A stretch of DNA of 64,000 nucleotides from the NCBI GenBank assembly GCA_913056255.1, contig CAJXLN010000004.1, positions 1 to 64,000 on the forward strand, written 5' to 3'. The notes under the pieces were generated by a model, which was given only the letters and a program-made list of their open reading frames with translations, had not been told where the DNA came from and did no database searches. The translations under genes were made by a program, and so were the position numbers. The DNA is from an uncultured Thermotogae bacterium. Lineage in GTDB: Bacteria; Thermotogota; Thermotogae; Mesoaciditogales; Mesoaciditogaceae. Position 1 is the stretch's first letter. Each line of letters opens with the position of its first letter. Shown here one piece after another: positions 36,175-45,320 of this stretch.

Positions 36175-36542
36175 TTTTGGTCACTTCCGTTGAAAAGAGC
36201 TCTAACTTCGTCCCAATGATCTTCCTCAGTAAGCACTTTACCAGCCATGACGTAATCACTCATTCCTTTGGATTTTGCAAAACGATAGACAACATTCCCA
36301 GCCCCTTTGCCAAGTAAACCTTGATCGAATATCTTATCAACGAGCGATTTAGCCATGAGACTATCAAATCCCATTCTCAACAGCACAGATCGCTCTATAG
36401 ATGGTGAGGTGTGCGTTTTGGCAAGTTCTACAAGAGGATTGACCACTTGTTCGACGAGCTCCCAAAATCTTTTGTCAAGTTCCTCATCTGAAAGATTTCT
36501 CAAATGTACGCTTCTCTCATCAAAATCATCCGATCTCACCAT
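36171..36542 (-). CDS. oraS: D-ornithine 4,5-aminomutase, small subunit
   Basis: OraS is the small helical partner of OraE, and the roughly 123-residue length is normal. RSVLLRMGFDSLMAKSLVDKI and GKGAGNVVYRFAK match the family. ATG 36542 is preferred because AGAGGTG lies about eight bases upstream; a TTG at 36548 overlaps the ortB stop. The arrangement oraS-oraE directly after ortB is the one known from ornithine-fermenting clostridia. Confidence 0.92.
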   Translation of the reverse strand: MVRSDDFDERSVHLRNLSDEELDKRFWELVEQVVNPLVELAKTHTSPSIERSVLLRMGFDSLMAKSLVDKIFDQGLLGKGAGNVVYRFAKSKGMSDYVMAGKVLTEEDHWDEVRALFNGSDQK

Positions 36543-36544
36543 AG

Positions 36545-37942
36545 TCAAAGCACCTCTTTTAGTCTCTTCTTTACATCATCAAATGTCATACGCGTATCTT
36601 CTGATATGAATTTAATTTCCACATCTGAATATTCTCTTTTACCGTACGTTTTTACAATTTCTTTTAAATAAGAGTTTCTCAGTTTTTCAAGAGGATATTC
36701 GATCGTGCCAATTTGATCGATACTATCCGGTATTGCAATAACTTTGCCCGGCTCATCTTCTTTTATCGGATCTCCGTTTTTGACTACTACTCCCATTTTT
36801 TTTGCAAAAGTCAACTGCGCACTTGGCAATTTTCCAGCACCGGTGTACTCCGTCTCTTGAACCACGATGATCTGATCACGATCCATTTCCCGTGCCATAG
36901 CAAGTGCTGCCGTCAATGACGTGTTCCCTGCAGGTCCTCTCATCATACCCTCAACCTGGGCAAGTGCCTCCGTCGTGAAAAAAACCTCTCCTTGAGTCAC
37001 CAAAAGGTACCTATCCAGGTATCTCAACGCTCTTGCGGCATTCCGCGGAACGTCAACTCTATCTGGAAATACGGCAAAGGGAATTCCAAAGCCGGTATGG
37101 CCCGTCGTGAAAGATTTTCTGTTAAAATCACGATCGCTTGCCATGTGCAAACCGTGTAAATCGACACTCACTCCCACCACTTGCGTATTATTCGCTTTTG
37201 CGAGTTTTAAGCCACGCGCCGTACCGGTGACATTTCCACCACCAGCATGTGTCACCAACACCAGATCTGGGAATTTCCCTTCACGACGATGAAGCTGCGT
37301 TGCGATCTCGTATCCAAGTGTCTCGATACCGGCTATTCCAAACGGTGTGTAAAGTGAAGCATCGAAGTATCCCGTTTCATCAAGTAATTCTAATGTGTAG
37401 TAGAAAAGTTCAGGTCCCACCGTTAGCTGTACAACTTCAGCGCCGTACGCTTCACAGGCACGTCCCTTCTCCAATATCTCAGGCTGTCCTACGTGATGAC
37501 TGTCAAAAGCTTCTTGAACGACGATGCATCTCAAACCTCTTTTAGCCGCTTGCGAGGCAACAGCTGCCCCATAATTTCCAGAAGTGGCAGCAATCACGCC
37601 TTTGTATCCGTGCTTTTTCGCGTGATACACTGAAACTGAAGCTCTTCTATCTTTGAAACTTCCGGCTGGGTTGGCCACTTCGTCTTTCAAGAATATGCGT
37701 GCCCCCTTGCCTGGAGGAGAATATTTTCGGACGAGCTTTGTGAGATTTTTAAGCTCAACCAGGGGAGTATTTCCAACCTGGGTTTCGAACTGAATCTCAC
37801 GTATTTCATCCAAAGAGTAACCCGCTTCGTTCATCATCTTCTCATAATCGAAAGCAACACCTTCAATTTCGAATTTGGAATAATCCACTCCAACAGCACG
37901 TTTTACGATTTCTCCACGTCTCTTCATCACATCCTCGTACAT
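36545..37942 (-). CDS. ortB: 2-amino-4-oxopentanoate thiolase, beta subunit
   Basis: OrtB is the PLP-dependent subunit of the thiolase that splits 2-amino-4-oxopentanoate with CoA into acetyl-CoA and alanine. The 465-residue protein is a fold-type II PLP enzyme like threonine synthase. PAGSFKDRRAS holds the PLP lysine, ATSGNYGAA the phosphate-binding loop, and HAGGGNVTGTARG a glycine-rich loop. It starts one base after ortA ends and overlaps oraS. Confidence 0.92.
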   Translation of the reverse strand: MYEDVMKRRGEIVKRAVGVDYSKFEIEGVAFDYEKMMNEAGYSLDEIREIQFETQVGNTPLVELKNLTKLVRKYSPPGKGARIFLKDEVANPAGSFKDRRASVSVYHAKKHGYKGVIAATSGNYGAAVASQAAKRGLRCIVVQEAFDSHHVGQPEILEKGRACEAYGAEVVQLTVGPELFYYTLELLDETGYFDASLYTPFGIAGIETLGYEIATQLHRREGKFPDLVLVTHAGGGNVTGTARGLKLAKANNTQVVGVSVDLHGLHMASDRDFNRKSFTTGHTGFGIPFAVFPDRVDVPRNAARALRYLDRYLLVTQGEVFFTTEALAQVEGMMRGPAGNTSLTAALAMAREMDRDQIIVVQETEYTGAGKLPSAQLTFAKKMGVVVKNGDPIKEDEPGKVIAIPDSIDQIGTIEYPLEKLRNSYLKEIVKTYGKREYSDVEIKFISEDTRMTFDDVKKRLKEVL

Positions 37943-37943
37943 C

Positions 37944-38237
37944 TTAAATTCCCTCCAGAGTGTGCTTGAGATACGGACCGATTTTCAAGAGTTCAGGGAT
38001 TGGATCGCCAAAATCGTGTGTGTAACGTGGATTGATCTCAACGAGAGTTCCACTCACAACTCTCCCACTTAGCGTGGAAATTTCAACTTTAGCTCCCATT
38101 TCAGCATCTGCCATTAAGAAACCGTTGACCCACATTTCCAGCGGAACTTTTTTCGTGTCTTGAGGGAGATGCGAAGAGCGTTCTTCGGTTTTTAACACAA
38201 CATTATGAATTTTCACCCAATCTCCACGTTTGGCCAT
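37944..38237 (-). CDS. ortA: 2-amino-4-oxopentanoate thiolase, alpha subunit
   Basis: This 97-residue protein matches OrtA, the small partner of OrtB. It contains GDWVKIHNVVL near the N terminus and the ending NPRYTHDFGDPIPELLKIG typical of the family. A ribosome site GGGGTG precedes the ATG. It lies six bases downstream of ord. Confidence 0.9.
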   Translation of the reverse strand: MAKRGDWVKIHNVVLKTEERSSHLPQDTKKVPLEMWVNGFLMADAEMGAKVEISTLSGRVVSGTLVEINPRYTHDFGDPIPELLKIGPYLKHTLEGI

Positions 38238-38243
38238 TTTTTA

Positions 38244-39257
38244 TCACCCCACATTTAAAATTCCACGAGGAATCGTCATGTCTTTCATCGTTAAAAGTCC
38301 TGGCTTCGCCTCTACAATTGCCGGAATCATGTTGACCGCCATCGCCATAGTACCTTTTCCACCGGGAATTTCAGGTTTTATTTCCATGAATAGATTTGGA
38401 TCTCCTTCAATTTGGATAAAATCTCCCGTTTTCACGTCTTCTAACTCAGGATGGATCTGCTGTGGATGTACGAGTTCGATTTTAACATTGCCGTCAACGA
38501 TCCCCCTACCTGTATGTTTGCAACCTGCAACTTGTCCGGGTTCAACTTTTACATATGGCGTTTCTCTGTAAGTCTTGGATACTATGGGTTCTCGCTCTTC
38601 TTCTATGCGTTCTATTTTCCAACCAAGTGCGTCTGCTATCATCGCGATTGATTGGCGAAATCCAATATGGCCAACTATATTGCCATTCTTTATGCCACGT
38701 TTAAATTCTTCGACACTTGTTCCGACTCCTTGAGTGCGCATAACCTCTGCACCGAATGGCGAAAGATCGTTTATTCGTTGAGCTTTTATCCTTTCAATGT
38801 TGAGACACACACCCGTAAGGGTGAGTATCAGCGTATCGAGAACGAATCCAGGATTAACACCTGTACCAAGAACGGAAACACCGTGTTTTTTCGCAAGAGA
38901 ATCCATTCTATGAGATAATTCCGGATAATCAAGCCATGGATAGGACATCTCTTCGGCAATCGTTATAACATTGGAAGAGTGTTCAACGGCCATTTTGATC
39001 ATTGGAAACACTTTTGGAACAAACGACGTGGTTGCTATCAAGACAACATCTGGATCGGTTTCGGATATCACTTTTTCGGGATCTGAGGATATCGTTATTT
39101 CACTTTTAACATTCAAATATTTGCGGAGTGATTTTCCGTCGAGTTCATCTCTAAGTGTTTCTATTGCACCTACGAGTTTCATATCAGGTTTGTTGAGTAT
39201 GTCCTTAATCATACCACTTCCCATTGCTCCAAGACCCCACATGACTATTCTTTTCAT
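38244..39257 (-). CDS. ord: 2,4-diaminopentanoate dehydrogenase
   Basis: Ord oxidatively deaminates 2,4-diaminopentanoate to 2-amino-4-oxopentanoate with NAD(P). The 337-residue protein starts with GLGAMGSGM, a Rossmann dinucleotide motif, and has the DapB-like fold of this family (LGTGVNPGFVLDT). AGGAGAGGAAG lies upstream of the ATG. It is the first of five ornithine genes in pathway-related order. No ornithine racemase or reactivating factor is in the window, so the pathway start must be encoded elsewhere. Confidence 0.93.
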   Translation of the reverse strand: MKRIVMWGLGAMGSGMIKDILNKPDMKLVGAIETLRDELDGKSLRKYLNVKSEITISSDPEKVISETDPDVVLIATTSFVPKVFPMIKMAVEHSSNVITIAEEMSYPWLDYPELSHRMDSLAKKHGVSVLGTGVNPGFVLDTLILTLTGVCLNIERIKAQRINDLSPFGAEVMRTQGVGTSVEEFKRGIKNGNIVGHIGFRQSIAMIADALGWKIERIEEEREPIVSKTYRETPYVKVEPGQVAGCKHTGRGIVDGNVKIELVHPQQIHPELEDVKTGDFIQIEGDPNLFMEIKPEIPGGKGTMAMAVNMIPAIVEAKPGLLTMKDMTIPRGILNVG

Positions 39258-39288
39258 CTTAACACTTCCTCTCCTAAAGTCTAAAAAC

Positions 39289-40527
39289 TCAAAGGCTCTT
39301 TATAACCCTTCTGTATTCCAAATATTTGCCTTTGATCTTGATAATAGCATTGAGTACGTACGTTCCACTTGATGGAAAGGTTATCGATTTCCATGTTTTA
39401 GAGTTCACCAATATCCTCATTCCACCTGAAGGTATGATCACATTATGCGGTGAAGTATCTGAAAATCTGTAAAGCTCCATGTCTCCTCGCTTGATAAAAA
39501 ATGTTATGGAATTAAGAACAACGAATTTTTCTTTGAGAGATGTATTGGAAATCCAAAGCGAGAAATCGATGGGTTGATCTTCTTCCACTACCATCGGAAT
39601 ATCAGAATTCAACATCAGATCATCTATATTTCCAACTCGATCAGGATTAACGACTAAAAATGTGGCCGTTGCGATCAGATCCTTCGTACCCTGAAGCTTA
39701 GCGAGAAGGTAATATTTTCCTGGATTTTGAATTGGATCCATTTTGTACGTGTAAAGCAGCTTACTTTGACCAGATACGGGATTTATTTGATCTGGTGCAT
39801 TGAATGTTTTGGAAGAAATGAGATTGCGTTTTTCATTCAACAAAGAGAATGAAACTGTTTTGGTCTTGATGTTTATAGGATTGGGTGTGTTGTTTTTAAC
39901 GTACAATCTGAAGATACCTTTTTGATTAACGACGAAAAAATCCTGACCTGAGTTTAAAATAGCCTGAACTTTGGAAAGATATGTGAAATCCTTCGACAGA
40001 TGTACTGCTTTTCCATTTAAATTGATAAGAACACTGACGTGATACGTTCCGCTTTTAAGATGAGAAAGTTCCACTTCGTGCCTTAAGTCGTAAAGTATCA
40101 TGCTGCTTTTACCTTTTATTTTTGAGCGAATGGTTTTGTCAAAATGAAAATTGTACAGATCCGGACTCGCCTCGGATCCAATTCTGACATTGAAAGAATA
40201 CAATGAGAAATTTTTCGTTTCTTTTGACAAATTCGTGATATGAACTTTGAATTCAAGTGGTTCTCCAGAAAGATAGTCACTTTTGTTTGCGGATATGTAT
40301 ATTTGGAAACTTCCAACTGTTTTCAACGAGTCACTGGATATTCTGCGCTGTTTTTGAGTTGCAAAATACACAAAAACTATAATGAGAATCAAAATGATAT
40401 TGAAGAGAAAAATGTATTTTCCACGTTTAAAATTCTTAGAAGGACTTGCCTTTTTTTTACTTTTGGTTATTTCCTCCCACTCTTCTGGAGAATGAGAGTG
40501 ATACTGGTTTTTATTCAATTCACTCAT
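39289..40527 (-). CDS. Membrane-anchored protein with Ig-like (BsuPI-type) domains
   Basis: The 412-residue protein has a basic cytoplasmic tail of about 45 residues, one transmembrane helix (YIFLFNIILILIIVFVYFA), then an extracytoplasmic part of three or four beta-sandwich domains. Segments such as YLSGEPLEFKVHITN and FVVNQKGIFRLYVKN recur in pattern, as in BsuPI or CARDB-like modules. It overlaps the end of the pilus-type ATPase gene by eight bases. It may belong to the same surface-assembly unit; that is inference. Confidence 0.6.
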   Translation of the reverse strand: MSELNKNQYHSHSPEEWEEITKSKKKASPSKNFKRGKYIFLFNIILILIIVFVYFATQKQRRISSDSLKTVGSFQIYISANKSDYLSGEPLEFKVHITNLSKETKNFSLYSFNVRIGSEASPDLYNFHFDKTIRSKIKGKSSMILYDLRHEVELSHLKSGTYHVSVLINLNGKAVHLSKDFTYLSKVQAILNSGQDFFVVNQKGIFRLYVKNNTPNPINIKTKTVSFSLLNEKRNLISSKTFNAPDQINPVSGQSKLLYTYKMDPIQNPGKYYLLAKLQGTKDLIATATFLVVNPDRVGNIDDLMLNSDIPMVVEEDQPIDFSLWISNTSLKEKFVVLNSITFFIKRGDMELYRFSDTSPHNVIIPSGGMRILVNSKTWKSITFPSSGTYVLNAIIKIKGKYLEYRRVIKSL

Positions 40528-42196
40528 TTCTTACCACACGGGTAACTTCATTGTAGGAAGTTATTCCTCTTACTATTTTATCCACGCCATCCTCAAATAA
40601 AGTCCTCATTCCACCGCGCCGCGCCGCTTCACGAAGCTCCGCGTTGGAAGCTCCACGATATGTTAATTTTCTAACTTCTGGTGTAACGATCATGACCTCG
40701 TTTATGGCAGTTCGACCTTTGTATCCACTTGGACAACTGGGAGATTGCCCCGCTTCGTACATTTTTGGTTTTAAATCTGGGTAAAGCCTTTTGGCTACCT
40801 CAACGATTTCTTTCCTGGGTGTGACCTCTCTTTTACACTCATCACAGAGCTTTCTAACGAGCCGTTGACCTACCACACCGATCAATGAAACTCCTATCAT
40901 GTGAGGATCAAGGCCAAGATTCACAAGTCTTGAGATGGCACTTGGGGCATCGTTGGTATGCAGTGTACTGAAGACAAGATGCCCAGTCATTGAAGCTTCA
41001 AGGGCAAGCTGCGCAGTTTCACGATCTCGAATTTCTCCTATCATTATGATATTCGGATCTTGTCGAAGTATCGATCTCAAAAACCTTGCGTAAGTTAGGC
41101 CTATTTCAGAATTGACCTGGCATTGATTGACGCCATCTATGTTGTATTCAACGGGATCTTCCACGGTAACGATGTTTTTAGTCACGTCTTTTATCTCGTT
41201 TATTGCCGCAACGAGAGTAGTGGATTTACCACTACCTGTCGGACCGGTAAGAAGTATTATTCCATATGGATAATGTACAAGCTCTAAAAACCTATTGGTG
41301 TTGTACTCACTGAAACCCAGATCAGAAATACTCTGTTGAGAAGCAGCAACGCGAAGGATTCTCATAACGATTTTCTCTTGATACACGGTGGGCATTGTTG
41401 AAACTCTGAAATCGTATTGTTCTCCATTGTATTTCATGAAAAATTTTCCATCTTGAGGAAGCCGTTTTTCAGATATGTCCAAACCGGACATGATCTTTAT
41501 TCTTGACACAATGGACGAGTGTGTTTTCTTTGGATACGTTGTAACTTTTCTGAGTATTCCATCAACTCTGTATCTGACGTTAACTAAATTTCGAGTCGGT
41601 TCTACATGAATATCACTTGCGCCCTGAACAATTCCGCCTTCAATTATCGCCTTCACGAGCCTTACTACCGGAGCTTCTTCGGCCTCTTCATCTTCTGTAG
41701 TTTCTTCTTCTTCTTCTTCTGATTGTGGAAGATCTTCGAAGGTTGGGAGTCCCGTATCTATTTGGGATTCGAATATGGATTTGTAAAATGAGTCAAACAG
41801 GTCGGTGGGAACAATTGCAACCTCTACTTTCATCGATGTGATAAAACGAATCTCTCGCATTATTTGCGTGTAATTCACCGCATTATCAGTTGCCACATAC
41901 AAGGTATTCCCGATTTTTTTGTACGGTATTATTCTGTATGATTTGATCAAGTTGTGAGGAATGGAATTTATCACGTCAAATGGAATATTCGCCGGAAGTT
42001 CTTCGAGCTTTTTAAGACCAAACTGAGTGGATAGAGCATCCGCAATATCATTCCATGTCACGAAGTGGTTTTCAACCAAAACTCGTCCCAACGGTTTTTT
42101 GATGGCTTTTGCTATCTCAAGTGATCTCGTGAGTATTTCTGGCGTGATATATCCTTTGGATACTAAAATCTCACCTATTCTTCTGAAAGATGACAA
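40520..42196 (-). CDS. Type II secretion / type IV pilus assembly ATPase
   Basis: This 558-residue GspE/PilB-family ATPase has an N-terminal MshEN-type domain (about 1-150) and an acidic stretch near 155-172. The motor carries GPTGSGKST (Walker A), the Asp box, DPNIIMIGEIRD (Walker B) and the His box STLHTND. The usual four-cysteine zinc motif is incomplete: LCDEC is kept, but the second pair reads GQSPSC, leaving three cysteines. TTG 42196 follows GGAGG by seven bases. No other pil or gsp genes are adjacent. Confidence 0.88.
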   Translation of the reverse strand: MSSFRRIGEILVSKGYITPEILTRSLEIAKAIKKPLGRVLVENHFVTWNDIADALSTQFGLKKLEELPANIPFDVINSIPHNLIKSYRIIPYKKIGNTLYVATDNAVNYTQIMREIRFITSMKVEVAIVPTDLFDSFYKSIFESQIDTGLPTFEDLPQSEEEEEETTEDEEAEEAPVVRLVKAIIEGGIVQGASDIHVEPTRNLVNVRYRVDGILRKVTTYPKKTHSSIVSRIKIMSGLDISEKRLPQDGKFFMKYNGEQYDFRVSTMPTVYQEKIVMRILRVAASQQSISDLGFSEYNTNRFLELVHYPYGIILLTGPTGSGKSTTLVAAINEIKDVTKNIVTVEDPVEYNIDGVNQCQVNSEIGLTYARFLRSILRQDPNIIMIGEIRDRETAQLALEASMTGHLVFSTLHTNDAPSAISRLVNLGLDPHMIGVSLIGVVGQRLVRKLCDECKREVTPRKEIVEVAKRLYPDLKPKMYEAGQSPSCPSGYKGRTAINEVMIVTPEVRKLTYRGASNAELREAARRGGMRTLFEDGVDKIVRGITSYNEVTRVVRNE

Positions 42197-42255
42197 ACAA
42201 AGTCCTCCATTCCTTTTAATTCACATTATTTTGTTGAAGTGGTTGCTTCCGCTGA

Positions 42256-43305
42256 TTATTTTAAAAACTCATCGAGCCCTGATCTGTATATCGCTGGAAT
42301 GTCAGTATCATTGAAAAGCAGCTTATCCGGTTCTTCAAACCCCGTTGCTATGAGTGTAACTCTCATTTCATCTTCAGGTATAGAATCATCGATTATAAGT
42401 CCAAATTTCACATCGGCTTCTTCGCTGCACCCTCTTCTTATTACGGAAGCGGCAGTATGCATTTCTTTCATCGTCACGTTCTTTGGAGCGGAAACATTCA
42501 ATATGATAGCAGAAGAATTGTCAACAGGCTGTTCGAGCAACTTTGATTCCATGGCCATTCTCGCAGCTTCTTCGGCACGATTTTCGCCTTTTCCGATACC
42601 TATTCCCAACATTGCCGGGCCAGCATCTCTCATTATGGATTCAACATCCGCAAAATCAAGGTTTATGTATCCTCGTTTTGTTATGAGTTCTGAGATACCT
42701 TTCACGCCTTGATGCAAGGTTTCATCTGCTTTAAGAAAAGCATCTGGTATTGTGGTATCAACTGGAAGTTCTTCCAGCAATTTATTATTGGATATTCGTA
42801 TTAAAGTGTCCACGTTGCCTCGAAGTTTTTTAAGACCTTCCATTGCAATACGCCATCTACTGTTTCCCTCAAAATAAAACGGTGTTGTGGCAATCGCAAC
42901 TGTTAATATTCCGTTTTCTCGCGCAATCCGTGCAATAATCGGCGAAGATCCAGTACCAGTTCCACCACCCATACCGGCTGTAAGAAAAAGCAAATCCGTA
43001 TCGTCAAGCACCTTTTTAATTTCATCTACACTTTCTTCAGCCGCTCTTTCTCCTATTTCAGGATACCCGCCAGCGCCAAGTCCACGAGTTGTTTCGGCGC
43101 CCAGCTGAATGGTAACATCGGCTTGACTCGATTCAAGGACCTGAAGATCGGTATTTGCAGAGATAAATGTGACATCTTTTATGCCAGATTCTATCATCCT
43201 TGCAATCGCATTATTTCCAGCCCCACCTATACCCATAACCTTTATAGTTGGTATACGTTTGACTTTCCTTTCAGGTCTACCTTCTTTCTCGATCTCAAAA
43301 GGCAT
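42256..43305 (-). CDS. ftsZ: Cell division protein FtsZ
   Basis: FtsZ is the tubulin-like GTPase that forms the division ring. The roughly 349-residue protein has GIGGAGNNA, the tubulin signature GGGTGTGSSP, and the T7-loop region NLDFADVES. It keeps a short C-terminal FtsA-binding peptide, TDIPAIYR, with very little linker. ATG 43305 is chosen because GGGAGG lies seven bases upstream; an ATG six bases earlier is too close. It follows ftsA by 24 bases. Confidence 0.97.
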   Translation of the reverse strand: MPFEIEKEGRPERKVKRIPTIKVMGIGGAGNNAIARMIESGIKDVTFISANTDLQVLESSQADVTIQLGAETTRGLGAGGYPEIGERAAEESVDEIKKVLDDTDLLFLTAGMGGGTGTGSSPIIARIARENGILTVAIATTPFYFEGNSRWRIAMEGLKKLRGNVDTLIRISNNKLLEELPVDTTIPDAFLKADETLHQGVKGISELITKRGYINLDFADVESIMRDAGPAMLGIGIGKGENRAEEAARMAMESKLLEQPVDNSSAIILNVSAPKNVTMKEMHTAASVIRRGCSEEADVKFGLIIDDSIPEDEMRVTLIATGFEEPDKLLFNDTDIPAIYRSGLDEFLK

Positions 43306-43329
43306 CAACATACCTCCCTTTTTAAGAGA

Positions 43330-44619
43330 TTACACCAATTTTTTCAAAAACTCCCATACTTTCTTCAAGAATCCATCTTCATAATTCTCATTTTCATTTT
43401 TGTCAGAAGAAATGGCAGGAGTCTTGGATATGGGGCTCACCCTAAATGCTTTCCTAACGTTAAATCCATGTTTGAACAGATGTACAAAAGCTCCAAAAAG
43501 CAAAGTATACGCGGGAACTGCCATGATATCTTCAGCTCCATTGACAATAACGTTGTTTGAAGACGCATAAGCACCAGTTCGGGCTGTTATGTTAAATACA
43601 GAAGAACCGATTCCAGCAATTCCAGGTATCGAAGCTCCCCCACCGGTTATCACGAGACCTACGGGATTAAATGAGGCTTTGTTCAAAGTACGAGTGAATT
43701 CTCTTCTTGCAATACTGAATATTTCTTGCGATCTTGCATACGCTGTCAAGGAAAGAGAGCGTTTCTTGATGTTTTTCTTCGTTTTGGCATCAAAATCGGT
43801 GGTTTCCACTGTTTCGTCTTCTTTTACACTTTTGTAGTCCAAGTTAGAATGGTAAAAAAGCAAACGCTCAGCCTCGGAGTAGGAAACTTTGAAAACCGTA
43901 GCTATGTCTTTGACGATGTTTTGAACGCCAAGTGGAATGAGCTGAAATTCTACAGGCACTCCTTTTTCGTACGAAATGATTTTGGTTGTGGCGTATCCCA
44001 TTTCCAAACATAGAATTCCTCGATCCTTTTCATTTTCATTCAACACCCCTTCGGCTGCAAGTATACCCGGATGTGCTATTGACGCCGAAGTGAAATTGTA
44101 GCCTTCAAAAAGATTAAAAAATTCATCTTGAGCCATTTCATCAATTTTAACAAGTATCATATCTGCCGTTATTTTTGTACTCATCATAGAAACCGGATTG
44201 ATCACGACTCGCCCGTCATCGAGCGTGTAGTTCATGACAATCACGTCGATCGTATTTTCACGCTTTCCCGCCTCAAGGCGCATGGTGCGAACATGAGATT
44301 CCTTTATAGGTTCAGCTTTATCTTTTGACAATGTTTTTTCAACTTTTATTCTTTCCATGCTGAACACATTCGAAGAACCCGTTACGATCAGATCGCCAAA
44401 AGGTATTTTTTTAGTCATCTGTGATTGAAGCTCTCCCAACGCCTCTCCAATACTTGCCCTAAGACCGATCACATCCACGATCTTTCCACCTGAAAATCCG
44501 TTGGATTTCACGGTAGAATAACTCAATATTTTAAAGCCGTCACTAACCTTTTCTCCTAAAGCGGCTTTAATGTTGTACGTACCTATATCTACAACCGTTA
44601 TTCCCCCTGTTTTCGCCAT
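43330..44619 (-). CDS. ftsA: Cell division protein FtsA
   Basis: FtsA is the actin-like membrane tether of the FtsZ ring. The roughly 429-residue protein shows VVDIGTYNIK (phosphate 1), CLEMGYATTK (phosphate 2) and VITGGGASIPGI (adenosine site). It ends with the basic amphipathic helix FLKKVWEFLKKLV that binds the membrane. The start at ATG 44619 is the best guess; a GTG nine bases earlier is possible. It pairs with ftsZ as in most bacteria. Confidence 0.95.
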   Translation of the reverse strand: MAKTGGITVVDIGTYNIKAALGEKVSDGFKILSYSTVKSNGFSGGKIVDVIGLRASIGEALGELQSQMTKKIPFGDLIVTGSSNVFSMERIKVEKTLSKDKAEPIKESHVRTMRLEAGKRENTIDVIVMNYTLDDGRVVINPVSMMSTKITADMILVKIDEMAQDEFFNLFEGYNFTSASIAHPGILAAEGVLNENEKDRGILCLEMGYATTKIISYEKGVPVEFQLIPLGVQNIVKDIATVFKVSYSEAERLLFYHSNLDYKSVKEDETVETTDFDAKTKKNIKKRSLSLTAYARSQEIFSIARREFTRTLNKASFNPVGLVITGGGASIPGIAGIGSSVFNITARTGAYASSNNVIVNGAEDIMAVPAYTLLFGAFVHLFKHGFNVRKAFRVSPISKTPAISSDKNENENYEDGFLKKVWEFLKKLV

Positions 44620-44701
44620 GAAATTCACCAGCCTTTGCTGGCATGACACCTCCTCGCGTTGGGTTTGAAAATTATACTACTTTTACTTCAAAAAAACGAA
44701 A

Positions 44702-45307
44702 TCAAACCGAGAAATGACTTTCAATCTCCTTAATTATACACTTAAAAATTCGATCTGGATTGAGCCTGGAGTCGATCTTGACAAATCTTTTGGATTTTGA
44801 TAAAAATTCATAGCCTTTTATTACACGTTTCATAAACTGCCAGCCTTCAGCCTCTATTCTGTCTCCACTTAGCTGCCTTCTCTCTTTAAAAGTTTTTTCA
44901 TCGATTTCCAAATAAAATGTAAGATCTGGATAAAGCATATCCGTGGCGAATTCGTTGATCAAAATCACCATTCTCTTACCCAATTCCCTTCCAAACCCCT
45001 GGTAAGCTACTGAGGAATCTACATATCTGTCAAGAATCACGAACTCCCCCATGTTAAGTCTGGGTCTGATTTCCCTTTCCACCAACTGGGCGCGAGATGC
45101 AACATAGAGAAAAAATTCCGTTTTGGCACTCATATCCGAATTGTTTTTATCCAAAAGAGTTTGTCTTATTTGCTCGCCTATGTCTGTGCCGCCTGGTTCT
45201 CTGAAAATCGAGAATTTCACACTTTTTTTCTCCAAGTACGATTTAAGCATTTCAATCTGGGTGGACTTTCCACATCCATCAATACCTTCAAAGGTTATAA
45301 ATGGCAC
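44702..45307 (-). CDS. tmk: Thymidylate kinase
   Basis: Tmk phosphorylates dTMP to dTDP. The 201-residue protein has FEGIDGCGKSTQ (P-loop, residues 5-16), the DR motif in LDRYVDSSVAYQG, and a lid near ERRQLSGDR. The GTG start follows GAGGTGA. It begins 13 bases after dnaB, a DNA-replication pairing. Confidence 0.95.
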   Translation of the reverse strand: MPFITFEGIDGCGKSTQIEMLKSYLEKKSVKFSIFREPGGTDIGEQIRQTLLDKNNSDMSAKTEFFLYVASRAQLVEREIRPRLNMGEFVILDRYVDSSVAYQGFGRELGKRMVILINEFATDMLYPDLTFYLEIDEKTFKERRQLSGDRIEAEGWQFMKRVIKGYEFLSKSKRFVKIDSRLNPDRIFKCIIKEIESHFSV

Positions 45308-45320
45308 TTATTCACCTCCG

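Noticed and set aside
35518-36219. Plus-strand open frame of 233 codons opposite oraE
   Set aside because: oraE is clearly coding on the minus strand; the opposite translation is rich in cysteine and histidine without pattern.
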